Origin: Phorcus lineatus
Taxonomy: Eukaryota > Mollusca > Gastropoda > Trochida > Trochidae
Assembly (NCBI GenBank): GCA_921293015.1
Contig: OV121098.1
Span: forward strand, 18,996,161 to 19,060,160
Direction of reading: 5' to 3'
Length of the DNA: 64,000 nt
Shown here in pieces: positions 1 to 12,080 of this stretch (positions are counted from its first letter, which is position 1; every line of letters starts with the position of its first letter). The translations under genes were made by a program, and so were the position numbers. The notes beneath the pieces are model-generated. The model saw nothing but the letters and a program-made list of their open reading frames with translations. It searched no databases and was not told the DNA's origin.

Positions 1-149
1 GCAAAGACTGAATGGTCAAATCTTTTGTAGCTGCTAGTTATGTTTGTTCGTCAACTACTTCTACTACAACCTTCTATTTCAACTACTGCTACTGAAAACT
101 TCTTACCAAGTTTTCTAGTACTATTATAACTACTTCTTCTATTAATTTT

Positions 150-770
150 TCTATGTCTACTACACCTACTGCTACTCCACATACTACAACTACTACTACT
201 TCTCTTACTACAACTACTACTACTTCTTATACTACAACTACTGCTACTTCTCATACTACAACTACTGTTACTTCTCATACTACAACTATTACTACTCATA
301 CTACAACTACTGCTATTTCTCATACTACAACTATTACTACTCATACTACAACTACTGCTATTTCTCATACTACAACTATTACTACTTCCCATACTATAAC
401 TACTGCTACTTCCCATACTATAACTACTGCTGCTTCTCATACTACAACTATTACTACTTCTCATACTACAAATACTGCTACTTCTTTTTTAACAACTACT
501 ACTACTTCTCATACTACAACTATTACTTCTCATACTACAACTTTTATTTCTTTTCATACTACAACTACTGCTACTTCTCATACTACAACTATTACTACTC
601 ATACTACAACTACTGCTACTTCTTTTTTTACAACAACTACTACATCTCATACTACAACTACTGCTACGTCTCATACTACAACTACTTCTTCTCATACTAC
701 AACTATTACTACTTCTCATAACACAACTACTGCTACTTATAATACTACAACTACTACAACTGTTACCACC
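150..770. repeat. Thr/Ser-coding minisatellite, 21-27 bp units
   Basis: About 22 tandem units built around ACTACAACTACTGCTACT plus TCTCAT. Units are 21, 24 or occasionally 27 bp, so every length change is a multiple of three and the plus-strand frame stays open. The minus strand is also open over much of it, as a Ser/Cys/Met/Arg-rich repeat, so an open frame alone does not prove coding. Confidence 0.85.
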
Positions 771-821
771 GGTATCATCTTCTTCTATTGTTACTATTTA
801 CAACAGAATATACTGATATAA
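153..821 (+). CDS. Possible mucin-like Thr-rich exon (unproven)
   Basis: An uninterrupted 222-codon frame of 7-8 residue repeats of the form T-T-T-T-A-T-S-H, the composition of O-glycosylated mucin PTS domains. The start Met is arbitrary: the same frame upstream is closed by stops, so a real exon would need a splice acceptor near 100-150, and a candidate donor (ACCG|GTATC) lies near 770. There is no signal peptide, Cys-rich flank or other domain. Because simple ACT-rich repeats can stay open by composition, this is a hypothesis, supported mainly by the frame-preserving unit lengths. Confidence 0.22.
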   Translation: MSTTPTATPHTTTTTTSLTTTTTTSYTTTTATSHTTTTVTSHTTTITTHTTTTAISHTTTITTHTTTTAISHTTTITTSHTITTATSHTITTAASHTTTITTSHTTNTATSFLTTTTTSHTTTITSHTTTFISFHTTTTATSHTTTITTHTTTTATSFFTTTTTSHTTTTATSHTTTTSSHTTTITTSHNTTTATYNTTTTTTVTTGIIFFYCYYLQQNILI

Positions 822-3800
822 CAAAATGAACAATTAGATACTATAGATACTGTTTTTACTACGATTTCTATCACAATTGTTCATTGTTGGATCTATGTCA
901 ACAGGTACATATGTACCAGGCCAACAGATTGTGTCATTACACATTTCATATAACTTAATTTTTCAATAGATAATGACGATCATTTCGCTTTAACCTCCAG
1001 CCAAAATTACTAGAACCAAGGAACGAGAACAAGTTATGATTAACAAGCGGAGAGTTGGCTTTATCCCCTGCCAAGTAGCAAAAGCGTGAAATATTTTGAC
1101 AATAGTTATGAAGCTGTATTCTTTCATAAACCCTTAATAACTCATATTCACAGTTTAAAACTTCATAAGAAGATCATTTATCGTTTTTCCTTCAGAAGAT
1201 AATTGTTTAAGATCGTTAGTTTCATTATTTTTTTGCATTAAGGTTTTTAGGTTCAACCTAAAGTATTGTTGTGATTTGTGGTTTCGTGGCAATTGTGAGA
1301 ATCCCAAAAGGCAACACTTAACATGATAAAAATCAACTAAATTTTAGTTGCATTTCCGTGGAAAGGGCTAAATTAGTTGGTAGGGAGAAGTTGAATATCC
1401 TAAAAGGCCCCACTACTCTAGTTAAATCTTCATATGGGTTTTCACTTCTGGTTCACAAACCAAATTCTAAGTAATTTTTCCACGGACACGGCCAAAAATA
1501 AAGTGGGATAAAGTGGAACCCCCAAAAAGGTAGCACTTCACATGAAGTCGGTCATCTAGAAAGTTTCAATGAGATAGGCCTTATGGTTTTTAGTTCTACG
1601 CCGCAAAAAGAGTTTGCACGGACAGAGGTCATTTATATGTCCCCCGAGAAACTTCATAAAGGTTCGCATTCAAAATCATTATTCACCTTTTTGTACATTG
1701 GTGATTTATGTAAAGCGTTTGTACTAGAAGAACAGGGGTACTGGGTATTCTTGGCAACTTGGCAACTTCTAAAAGTGATATAAGTTATTACCTAAAAATG
1801 CTTCGTGAAAAAAAATCATTTTCACGTGTGCTGTCTGTCCTTAATGACTCCACACCTGCCCATATCCGACTCTCCTTTAGCCTTGACTTCACATTTTATG
1901 TCCCTAGCCATACGCCATTGTCTGCTGACCATTTGACCAGCGTCCAACCCCTTAATGTGTCCAGGTAAACGTTTGATGAATTGGTCATCGCACAGGTAAA
2001 GGAGGCAACAGATTCCATTGAAAAGAATCACTAATACTTTGGGCCATAAATCGTATTTCTTTAAGAACGGAAAAGCTAAAATGCCCTTTAAATGCATTTC
2101 ATAGCCGTGGGATTTTACAAATATCATTAAGGCACTTCTAATGAGTGTGGAAGTGTCATATCCAGATATAGTTTTTATTCAAAGAAGCGTGAAAATGGAA
2201 TCAGTTATTGGAAATTGCCTGTTCGGAATTGTCAAAATAATAACCGTAGAAAAAAAGCGTTTGTTTATCTGCCAGATCTCAATGTGATATGAAGCGGAAA
2301 GACTTAATAATATCTTTCTCGAAACAAACGTTATTAATACCATTTGGCTGAGGTTTAACAACCATATGATTTGATGTAATAAATAATGAAACATATTAGC
2401 TTTAAGTGTGAAACGAATGAGAAATTTCAAAGTGCGACATCGTAAAATATACCTACTGACAATAAAACAAATAAAAAGGCACATATATCTAGCATGAACG
2501 ATGCGCAGCACAATGAAATTTAAATCTGTTAGTCAGGCAAAGCGTGGGCCAGGATGAAACAAACACACTAATTGCCCGACTCAGCGAAATGCACAAGAAC
2601 TGCGTCAAATCCAGTTCACTCCTGCTGCAAGATGAAATCTACAAGTTAGATACACTAGAAAGGCAAATTTCCCGAGGACTGCGTGCAACTTGTACAGTCA
2701 GGAAAAGCAAAATGCACGAGAATTTCGTGCCTCTAGTACAGCGCGGTGAAATTTATAACTGACAGTTAGACAGGTGTATTAAAATGGTCGCCGTCAACGT
2801 TCACCACATCCAAACAAGGCGCGTGTGAATACAGGAGACTGCACGTGTATCACGGCTCATCCCGCTTGAGAAAAACACAAACCCTTTTGATGCATAGAGA
2901 GATACAATTTTGACTGATCGTGTCAAACAAGTGCCTGACAGGAAATAACCCGCGTTGTGCAATAAATGTCTACGAATGCATTTAGAGGTGATACCGTAAA
3001 CGGCGTAATTGCCAATAAAACCATCTAAACCTCTTTAAAGAGATACATAAATCTCTTGTGTACATTATCGAAAATTCCTTTCTCGCAATTTAAGTATGTA
3101 GAGATGTTTTACATTGTTAAGAATTAACATATGAATTTCACTTTGTGTAAAAAAAAGGTTGTTTGTGGTTCTGCATTTTCTGGTGTTTTTTCTTCTCCTG
3201 TCCTGTCGGCCATGATATAGAAAAACCGCCCTGCCATTACTGATTTTATAAACTTGTAAATAAAAAAATAACGGCGTTGAAAGAAGATGAACATGTTCAC
3301 AGATAACCAATGAGAAAAATTATCAAGAATGTCTCAAGGCATTCCTCACTCATCATTAATCTGGCTTCGTTTTTCGATATTTTTTATCTTTAGTGAATGC
3401 GAGCTGTTTTGTGTGAAATTGTGAATACTAATGCAACAAAGATATTACACTTAGCAAAATGCTTCAAATGAATTGTGAACTACTAGTCGATAAGCCAGAT
3501 AGCTGTGTAAACAGGAATGTCCCATTGAATTAAGTTACCACTCGCCAGTACTCTCTGTAAACAACGGCGACGTTTTATTACTATTCTATGATTGTAGTTA
3601 CACTTTAGGCGAAACCTCCGAACTGGAGCTAGAATACCACATACGGCACTGAATTTCAACAATAATGAAATGGGATATGCAAACAACACTGCATTGAAAA
3701 CAGACAACGTTGGCGAAGTCAAACCAGAAAGTACTTCATTTGGAATAACCACTGCAATAATCCGCCATGCAAGTTGACAAAATCTTAAATAACACAGCTC

Positions 3801-6800
3801 CATAATGTTGATACCCTTGGCAGTTTTTTTAATTCAAGTGAAACAAACATCGACTATTCTGAGAACCGCTTCTATCTACGCCAAAACTTAGGTCATTGCA
3901 TCATCGTTTCTTTGATGATCTATCCAGTATACATGCAATTCTTTAAAACCTGATATCGATTTTGGATTTTAGCATGACCTTGACCTTCGTTCATGACCTC
4001 GAAAGCGTTTACGAGAAATAAAAGGCAAGAGATATTTTGTCAGACCAGAGACAACTATCCTCAAAACCAACAGGACTCCAACCTAGTAAGGCTAACACCA
4101 AGCTTCGTAAATTTCAAGTCCACTTTTTCAAGTGGAAAATCGATAATCCTATAATCCCTGACTTTAACATGGATTATCTCCTCTCCACAAGAACCCTTCA
4201 ACATTTAGATATGTGTTGAGTTTTTAAACTATTCGAATCAGTTAGAGAAAGTCAACAAACTCTTTGACGTGTGGACGAGTTTCAAATGATTTTCATGTCC
4301 CGGTGAAAATTGCTCGAACAACCAATATCGCCATCTTTTGTTTGAATAAAAGATACTTTAAGAAATCTGATATCGAGCGTGTGAAGGTTATAAGATACAA
4401 ACACAATGATACTTGTGTCAACGACAAACCTTTTCTTAAAATTTGTGTTTCACCAGATCGAGTTATTTCGTCGACGTTTTCATGTATATAATCATACATA
4501 TCGCATGTACTGAAAACTTTAGAAGAATATTGATAGATTATAGGCTTATCGTTTCAAAATGGAATTAAAATTATGGTTTTGAATTACATGAATAGTCGAT
4601 TTGAATTGTCTAAATTATTTTGTTATGAGGTAAACAAATTATCAACCGGTAAGCGTTAACTTTTTGGCGTTTTTAAACAGTGAACATACGTAATAGCTGT
4701 GATCTGAGCGAAAACACGATTTGACTTTGATGAAATTATATCAAACAAACAACAATTATATCACTTAGTGATGTTTAAAGTTTCCTAGATTTTTGTGATG
4801 GAATATTTTTGACTTACCTTAAGATCAAATTTGGGGGGCGAAGATGCTTTGACAGGAATACAATCGTAAGAGTCTGAAAGAAACAGGGGAAATAGTCTTA
4901 AACTTTCTATTCACACAACTGCAACGTGTTATGAAGGAATTGTGATCTTAAATTGAAAAAGTCACAATCTAGTTCAGATCCGGATCCTGGGGTCTGTTTC
5001 TACTCGTTGGCGTTACTTGATAACTTGATAGCCTGATTTTTCCATCTCATTCTTAAAGGAAATCTAGATGTTAATAAAGTTCGACATTCTATCTAGAATA
5101 TATGCCTCTGAATAAATGAGACAATCCAACACGAAACTAATGTACAAGTGAGCATTCTAAACATCAAGTTTTCCTCCGAGCAATATTGTCAGCAGCTGCG
5201 GATATCAGTGACGCTTCTTCAACGACAGACACTACATGTTCACTTGAAAAGAAATATTGTTACGCTCAAGTAGTCAATCAAATCTGTATACTAGTACCTT
5301 TCAGATAAATAAACTGATAACGAATATGTAATTTTTAATTGATTTGTCATGTGAGGCATTATCAATTTAGACATCAATAATCCAGTATTCGGACGATCAT
5401 AGTTACAGCCAGTACAATCACGTGTTAACGTGGTACACATCTGTTGTTGTAAAGTGTAATTTACAATGAGTAAAACATCAAAGCCCGGGAGTGCGATTGT
5501 TTTAAGGTGTTCGTAAATACTCTATTTGTATTCCTAAGATCACAGGGAACACAAACACCAACAGAGCCGAATATAAACATAGCAGTTATATCAGCGTTCA
5601 TATGACATTTTTAATTGAATTTGCTTACTCTCCAAATATCTCTTTCAAGCAGTCTACAAAAGGCCATAAAATGAATCGTTTGCGCAACGAAGGTGTGAAA
5701 GAATATTTGATGAAGGAAATAAGAAAAACTATACAAATGATACAAAGAGGTTCTTTTAGCATGCATTGAAGTAAATACGTGGATAAATAACCTGAGATGT
5801 GGGGTCGTTTGATGCTGCGTCCTCACCATTCAAACCACGTATAACTCTAGTCACTTGCGTAGTGTGTGTAAATGTGTCTTAAAACGCTAAAAGTATCCAT
5901 GCATAATGCATTCAATGTTTTTGTCAGTACAGGGTCTCATGAAGTATGTAGAAGTATGAAGAAATCTACATTATTTTCACTTTCATTTAAATTGTAACCA
6001 TTCACTGGCTAACTATTATTTCTCAATTAAATATGTTTGCTTTAGGCCGTTTGGATGTTCGCTTTATTTAGTGGCGCTAGATAAAAGCTGAACTTATTTT
6101 CGATGGACAAGAAATCACATGTTGGCAGAAATAACTCCAGTTATCTAAACCTATGACCAAAAGAGATTATCAAAATAACCTGTATTTCTCATCGTTTCAA
6201 AACCACGTTGGAATACAAACCTGTAGTTTCACGAACAATTGCAAAGTTATTTCCAAATGTAAAAAACAAACACAAACTGTAATATAATATCCTGACACCA
6301 ATGTTTGAAGACGTAATACAAGTTTGCATCAAACATATTTCACGTGACAAAACCTTCCGATGTATTTCAAGTAGCGTGGTTAATCCTAGGATAATATTTC
6401 ACCCCATCACTGTTTGTTTTGACGCAACTAAAAAAGCTAGCGCCGAGTTGATCAAACTGGCTAAGTGTAAAGTTCGGAATTTGCTTGTGAGATGAAAAAG
6501 ACGAACTGACGTTTGTTACATGTGACTTGTATGAACGTCATACATTAGATCCGTTGCATTTTAAGCAACACTTGTAAGAAGTGACGTTACGGATTGAGAA
6601 TGACCTAACTTGACAATGAAACCTCCAGTGTTAAATTTTATCTTTGATGTGTTCTCCGTTCTAGGAAATCTTCAATATTTGAAAGAGGTCTTATTTCTAA
6701 TAAGCTTAAACTAAAAACGTATAAAATTACTTTTTACTAGGGTTAATTCAATGATATCTAGAAAAGATTGAATCTCATTTGTGTTTGTAAGGGACATGTA

Positions 6801-6871
6801 AGCCTGAAGTCATACTGATTATCTGAAGAATCTAAATCACAGCCAGGCCTTATTCATGACAGACTATGTAC
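822..6871. other. AT-rich non-coding stretch
   Basis: No recognisable gene. Short open frames (for example 1583-1783, 3483-3803 and 4264-4491) have no domain similarity I recognise and no convincing flanking splice sites. The only structure noted is the diverged tandem repeat near 2.6 kb, listed separately. Confidence 0.5.
2585..2775. repeat. Diverged tandem duplication, about 120 bp period
   Basis: AAATGCACAAGAACTGCGT near 2589 recurs as AAATGCACGAGAATTTCGT near 2709. Each is followed by a GATGAAATCTACAAGTTAGA-type or GGTGAAATTTATAACTGACA-type segment. An open frame of 72 codons crosses both copies but resembles no known family. Confidence 0.5.
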
Positions 6872-6957
6872 TACCGTGAGGTCTGAATAACTTACAAAAT
6901 GGTCCATAATGAAATACCGTGAGGTTTGAATAACTTACAAAATGGTCAACAATAAAA
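6872..6957. repeat. 43-bp tandem duplication
   Basis: Two adjacent copies beginning TACCGTGAGGT at 6872 and 6915, differing at only a few positions. Both lie in AT-rich sequence without genes. Confidence 0.85.
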
Positions 6958-7442
6958 TTTCGGGAAAATATCTTATTTTTCACTTCCATTTTTGTTAAAG
7001 AAAAGTCATTATATTTTACAATGACCGGAGTTTATCTTTAAGCAATGTTTACTCATGTAGAAAAGTGACTTGCCTTATATATTATAGATAATCTATATAA
7101 CAAGTGAAAACCCAGTATAATGTATAATATATCTTAATCAGCTTGAATTTCATACTTAAACAAACGATTTTCAATTTACCACATTGTCAAAGATAGATAA
7201 CTTTAAAATAATCCTGTCAAAGGCAAAATAATTTTTTGGGTTTCTTTTACGTTTAAGTTTTCACTGTATTTATACGTCAGTTAGCTAGTAGTAAAAATTT
7301 CGAATGTTATAATGCATTAACGATTTTTGAAATAATAAAAAATATTTATCAGTCAATTGATCGAAAATTGGTGATTCCAATATAAAAGATCTTAAAAACA
7401 GTATCGTATTTTTCAAAATTAAAAATCCAATCTTATAAACAG

Positions 7443-7524
7443 TCATGGATTTAAACGATCAAAAAGTTCTGGTTTCCCCAACGCCAATAAAAGGAGAAAT
7501 TGCTAGTTGTACAATCCAAGGGAG
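7443..7524 (+). other. Weak exon candidate
   Basis: A pyrimidine-poor acceptor (AAACAG) is followed almost at once by an ATG at 7445 and 26 open codons, ending at a good donor (AG|GTAACT) at 7525. No neighbouring exon was found and the peptide is not recognised. The donor also falls inside GGGAGGTAACTC, a string that recurs in molluscan repeats, so this may be repeat sequence. Confidence 0.12.
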
Positions 7525-9451
7525 GTAACTCGTTGGAGCGAGATTCGGAATTGAATTGAAGCATACGTAAAATGTCTGGTTGTGATCCATTTGCGAATTG
7601 AGCAGACGAAATCAACAGCCAAGAAAAGCGTGTTAAGGACATCTGAGGAAATATGCAGTAAGTTTAATTCTTCTTTAATGATGCAATAACACACCTTTAA
7701 TTCTTCACAAATGACCTGCAATTAATAATGAAACAGTTAAGGCTATTTCCATCAGTAACGTTTTGATATGGATTTGGTTCCATTTTTAAGTGACTAAAAC
7801 CAATTCTGCTCGTGAATGTCATGGAGCCGACTCAGATAAATAAGAAAGAAAAACAACAAATTGCTTTCTCCAAAACACTGCCAAAACCTTTACTGTACTA
7901 AATATTCAGCCTACTTCAGCTGAAAATAATTAATATTCAATGATATATAAAGTATAAATAATGGTATTCCCTTCCTTACACAATAAGGCTATAGGACAGA
8001 CAAGCGCCATTTTGTGAGAGTGACTTGAAATTACGACCCTTCACTATCCATGGTTTATATCTAAACTACTACACAATGTCATCTACAGTTACTTACAGCC
8101 AATTCTTTGTTAGTTTCATATTATTCAAATTTAGGTAATGATTATCTTTAATGTACTCACTTTTGTAAAACAAACTCGTCGAAACATCGATTAAACCTGA
8201 AGGTTTGATGTTTATTTTCGCCAGACAGCTACCCTTGACGTCACGTGGAATTGGAAATTGTAAATCAGTGTGCGAGTTTATTCTATTCGTAAACGTCGAA
8301 ATGGACAACGAAAAACTGTACTTCGGATAACTATTTTTTATCTACAGCCATGTCTATTTGGCTTTAATCTGTTCTATCAATTCTGCTGATAATAGTGAAA
8401 TATGTTTGACCAATGGAAGTCACTTCCGGCAGACGTCTTCCGCAATAAAGCGCTCTTTTGTCCTACAGCCTATTAGTATAGGAAAGTTAACTTTATCATC
8501 TTTATCATAATTCAATTTCGATAGTCATTATTTAAAATATCCTGTACTATGAAATGGTGTAAACAATTACATTATTGTGTTATTATTGTCATAATTACGT
8601 TTGTAAGAGCCAGTTCGTTTGGTCTGATTGCTGTTTTTTTATAGCATTAATCGGTCATCAAAATATTCACAAAGATCCTTCTAAACAAAACTCCGTATGT
8701 TATCCTGTTGATGTATTTCCTTCTATAGAAATCCCAACTCTTTCTTTGTAATCGAGTTTTGACAACTCATTAAAATGCACATGTTTGTGTGACATTCCTT
8801 CTCTTCAAACCACAGGTGAAATGCACTAAAATGAGTTCAGCGTAAGCAGGTATTTCAAGAATTCCCCGCTGCAGCACATACCATCGATGAGGATTCAGCA
8901 AAAGTTCATTGGCTGGCAGTGGCCAACAAAGTGGTCAATGAAACTGTGTGTTGTTTAATTCTTAGAGAAACACGCACCAGCAACTGACAACTGATTTCCT
9001 CTAAGCTGTTTAGCTGCAACATGCATAAGTTTCATATTACTAATTACTGCTAGATAATTGTTTTCATTTCATACTAAGATTATTTTCCTGACATATTTTT
9101 CGCCACCAAACAATGTTAAGGGATGTTGCTAGTTTCTGGAGTTAAATGATATTATCGATTTTAACATTGCTTAGTCATGAAGACACAAAATCAATTCTCT
9201 AAAGACACTATCGCACACCAGTATTTCGACATTCACAACTAATGCACAGATGATCAATAATCCTCGATATTTCTAAGGACCTGCAAACGGATAATCTACC
9301 AAGTAAGTTATTAGGCTAGTATGTACGTATTCAGGTTGTAAAGTCAATTCTATATAATCAGAAGTATTTAATTCAATGTTGCAATAAGTCCACGTGAACT
9401 ATGGTATCCGAAATATTCAAATTCTGCTTACATGTACACTATTTTAAATAT

Positions 9452-9541
9452 TCGAGCCCCGGGTGATATTCGATCCCCGGATTGTGTTTACCTCAGTGAC
9501 CCATAATCCCTACCCCGGATTTTATTTGAGGCCCGGGTTAT
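9452..9541. repeat. CCCGGG/CCCCGG cluster, imperfect inverted repeat
   Basis: Two CCCGGG palindromes enclose two CCCCGGAT motifs within 90 bp of otherwise very AT-rich DNA. The halves are roughly inverted about a centre near 9497. It may be a relic of a small foldback element; no target duplication was identified. Confidence 0.4.
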
Positions 9542-10625
9542 AACAATTGACTAACGATGCTATCATGTATTGATATCAAGAATAGTTGGTACATCAAATC
9601 GAATACCCATAAGTATTGGATAATTCGAACTCGTATTAATGTTTACTTGGAAGAGTTAATTATATTTTGAACAATCAATTTTATAACATTTCGAAACTGT
9701 TGAACAATCGACTGAAGTGAAATATATCGTTGATCGATATTGTATGAAAAGCATTTATGATTTACAATGTATTATTATTTAATTGGCTATATATCAAAGT
9801 GCCGCTGGTTCTAGGTGGTGAAAAATATAAATAATAAAATCGTTAATATCGTCCTGACTTATACTTATTAAACTTGGAAATATCTCAGTTCAAAGTTATC
9901 AATATACGTACATATATTAACACTTGTGTTCTAGAAAAAAATTGCGACTTTTTTATGAAATTTATACAGACTATTAAATAATTGCTAAGCTGATATGCTA
10001 AAACGTACGCTAAATTATATTGATTCGAAATAACAAAATCTTTTTTGTGTGTATTTTCGTATTCCTATTTCTGATTAACTGGTTGTTTACTTACGTCAGC
10101 AATAACAGCGCCGGAGAAGAAAAGATGTGTAAATATCAAGTGAATACCAAAATATGATAATTTTCATTATGTTAAATTTATAACAGATAAATAGGAAGTA
10201 GTTAAAGTCATAGTCTCATTTTTGTAAGGCAACTAAACTGAACTAATTATTCTTCACGAACAAGTTCTGACCACTAACACAAATATCTCCTGTCGCGTTT
10301 GCAAAGATTTTCATTTTTATGCCCGTTTTACAATTTTGGATGAAGCAGCTTATTGGCGTATGCCGTTTTAGACTGATGAGGTACCGAATCAAGTGCAATC
10401 CAATCGCGAGTGCGAAACACAGGAAATCTAGTCATCGCAGCGCCGATACTTATGACAGACGCATTCTTCACTGAGTTTACCACCTTTTTGTTATTTCTGT
10501 ATTTGAAAAAGCGTAAGCTATTAGCTATTTTCATTGTATATTCAGCTGGGAATTTTTATGTGTTCTTCGTCATGGCCTTAGCGAAATGACGTGGTAAGGA
10601 CTAACGCTCGCCAAAGACATAATAT

Positions 10626-10642
10626 TAGGGTAGGGTAGGGTA
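10626..10642 (+). repeat. Short (TAGGG)n run
   Basis: Three TAGGG units in a row. It resembles telomere-like simple sequence but is far too short to be an interstitial telomere array. Confidence 0.6.
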
Positions 10643-11694
10643 GTTTGAACTTCATTATTGAGGGCTAGAATGCCTGCAGAGTTCTGAAAATTGTTGCAAA
10701 CGTCAGGGGAAAGCTTTCTGTCAGTGATGAACTATTTGTCCGGCATGCATTACAATTTGTCTTGCAAAAATGAGACTATGACTTTACGAGTGCACATTCA
10801 TGTCACCAATAACCGTCATTTGAAAACGTTGAAGAAATTCGACCCAGTTTACACACATTTCAACGTCAGATAAATACATTATAATTTTTTATATATCAAA
10901 GTTTTCCGATCTTTACAAAAAACATTATCCGAAAACTTTTCATTCCAACGTGACATGGTGTAACGTCAGTTACATACCAATTCTCACCGTATCAATACCG
11001 AACCAAAGGTTTACATAATTCAGTTTGTTTCTGTTTGTATATTTCACAAAAGGATTACAAATGTGCTTACATCTTACAAAATTTGTAACAAAAATGTTGA
11101 CAATGTAAGATGTTCCTAGTTCCCAGTATGTTTGATATAGTTAAAAATTCACGTGCTCGATAATACGACATTAGTAAATACAGTCCTACATACGTGTAAA
11201 TATCCAAACAAATGTGCAAATATTTGCACATTGCGATCCATGTAAAGCAATGCATTAACATCGAATTACAATATTTGCTCCCAATGTCTCTACATAAGAT
11301 GATGTTTGAATAAGCATAAAGATCGATATATTTTCGTTCTTTCGTCAATTAGATATTTGGCAATAAATACACGCACATCATAGGCATATGCCCGACATTA
11401 AGTAAAGAATGAATCGTATAACGATTTATTTTAACTGAATTTTTGGTAGTTTACTTTTGTTGTTTTGCGAAATTCAAGGCTTATAGCGTAAATGCTTAAT
11501 GAGTGATTACAACAAACATTTGGTAAATAGGTATTGACTTATTAAATAATCGTCTCCAAGTAAACATGGTTGGGTGCTTTTGTTGACTTCATGTTCTTAT
11601 TTCTTATTTAGAATGAAGGGTTCCTACTTAAACGTTTGTTCGAAGCTCTTCTTGCGATATTTACGTACGCTTAATTTGGTTTCCACAGTTAATA

Positions 11695-11890
11695 ATGGAG
11701 GTGAGGCGATTCTGGGTTTAACGGCGCTTTCACTTATATCACGGCTGCTAGTATTAATGCATGGAAAAGCCCGCAACACTATTATGTCTATACATTGCGG
11801 TGAAACCTGCGAGCACAGACTGGAATTAGCGACCATGGGTGGTACTGCGCTGAAATTCAGTGTAGCATTACACCTGGACCTTGCTGCATG
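11695..11890 (+). mobile_element. Degenerate tRNA-type SINE remnant
   Basis: GGAGGTGAGGCGATTCTGGG, then TTTAACGGCGCTTTCACTTA and TATCACGGC, follow the order of the widespread molluscan SINE head (GTGAGG...GGGTTTAACGCCGCTTT...TATCACGGC). The rest has decayed. An open frame over this stretch (11574-11954) is a by-product of the repeat and the MITE that follows. Confidence 0.4.
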
Positions 11891-11897
11891 TAGAACT

Positions 11898-12015
11898 GGG
11901 CCTCCTTTCACAAAGAAACCTTTACTAAGGTTAACCTTAACTCCCATGCTTTAACATTGCACTAAGGTTACCTTAAGGACTTACGATCACCTTAAGGCTT
12001 TGTAAAAGGAGGTCC
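11898..12015. mobile_element. Small MITE with CCTCCTTT..AAAGGAGG ends
   Basis: Terminal inverted repeats: GGCCTCCTTTCACAAAG at 11899-11915 pairs with CTTTGTAAAAGGAGGTCC at 11998-12015. The interior is rich in CTAAGGTTAACCTTAA-type self-complementary steps. At about 118 bp with no coding capacity it is a non-autonomous DNA element. No clear target duplication was seen. Confidence 0.6.
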
Positions 12016-12039
12016 TGTTGTCCACTGAACACAATTTTC

Positions 12040-12080
12040 CGAGATTTCGGTGGGATTCGAACCCAGGAGAAGAAATGGAT
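12040..12080 (-). mobile_element. Possible tRNA-derived SINE fragment (B box)
   Basis: GGGATTCGAACCC at 12052-12064 is a perfect RNA polymerase III B-box core on the minus strand. I could not find a matching A box or cloverleaf, so only a fragment is proposed. Confidence 0.25.

Larger units (their letters stand above)
6958..11690. other. AT-rich non-coding stretch
   Basis: Nothing convincing is encoded here. It contains the weak exon candidate at 7.44 kb, a GC-rich imperfect inverted cluster near 9.45-9.54 kb, and a (TAGGG)3 run near 10.63 kb. Confidence 0.5.

Noticed and set aside
11574..11954. A 126-codon plus-strand frame
   Set aside because: It runs through a SINE remnant and into a MITE end; no domain.
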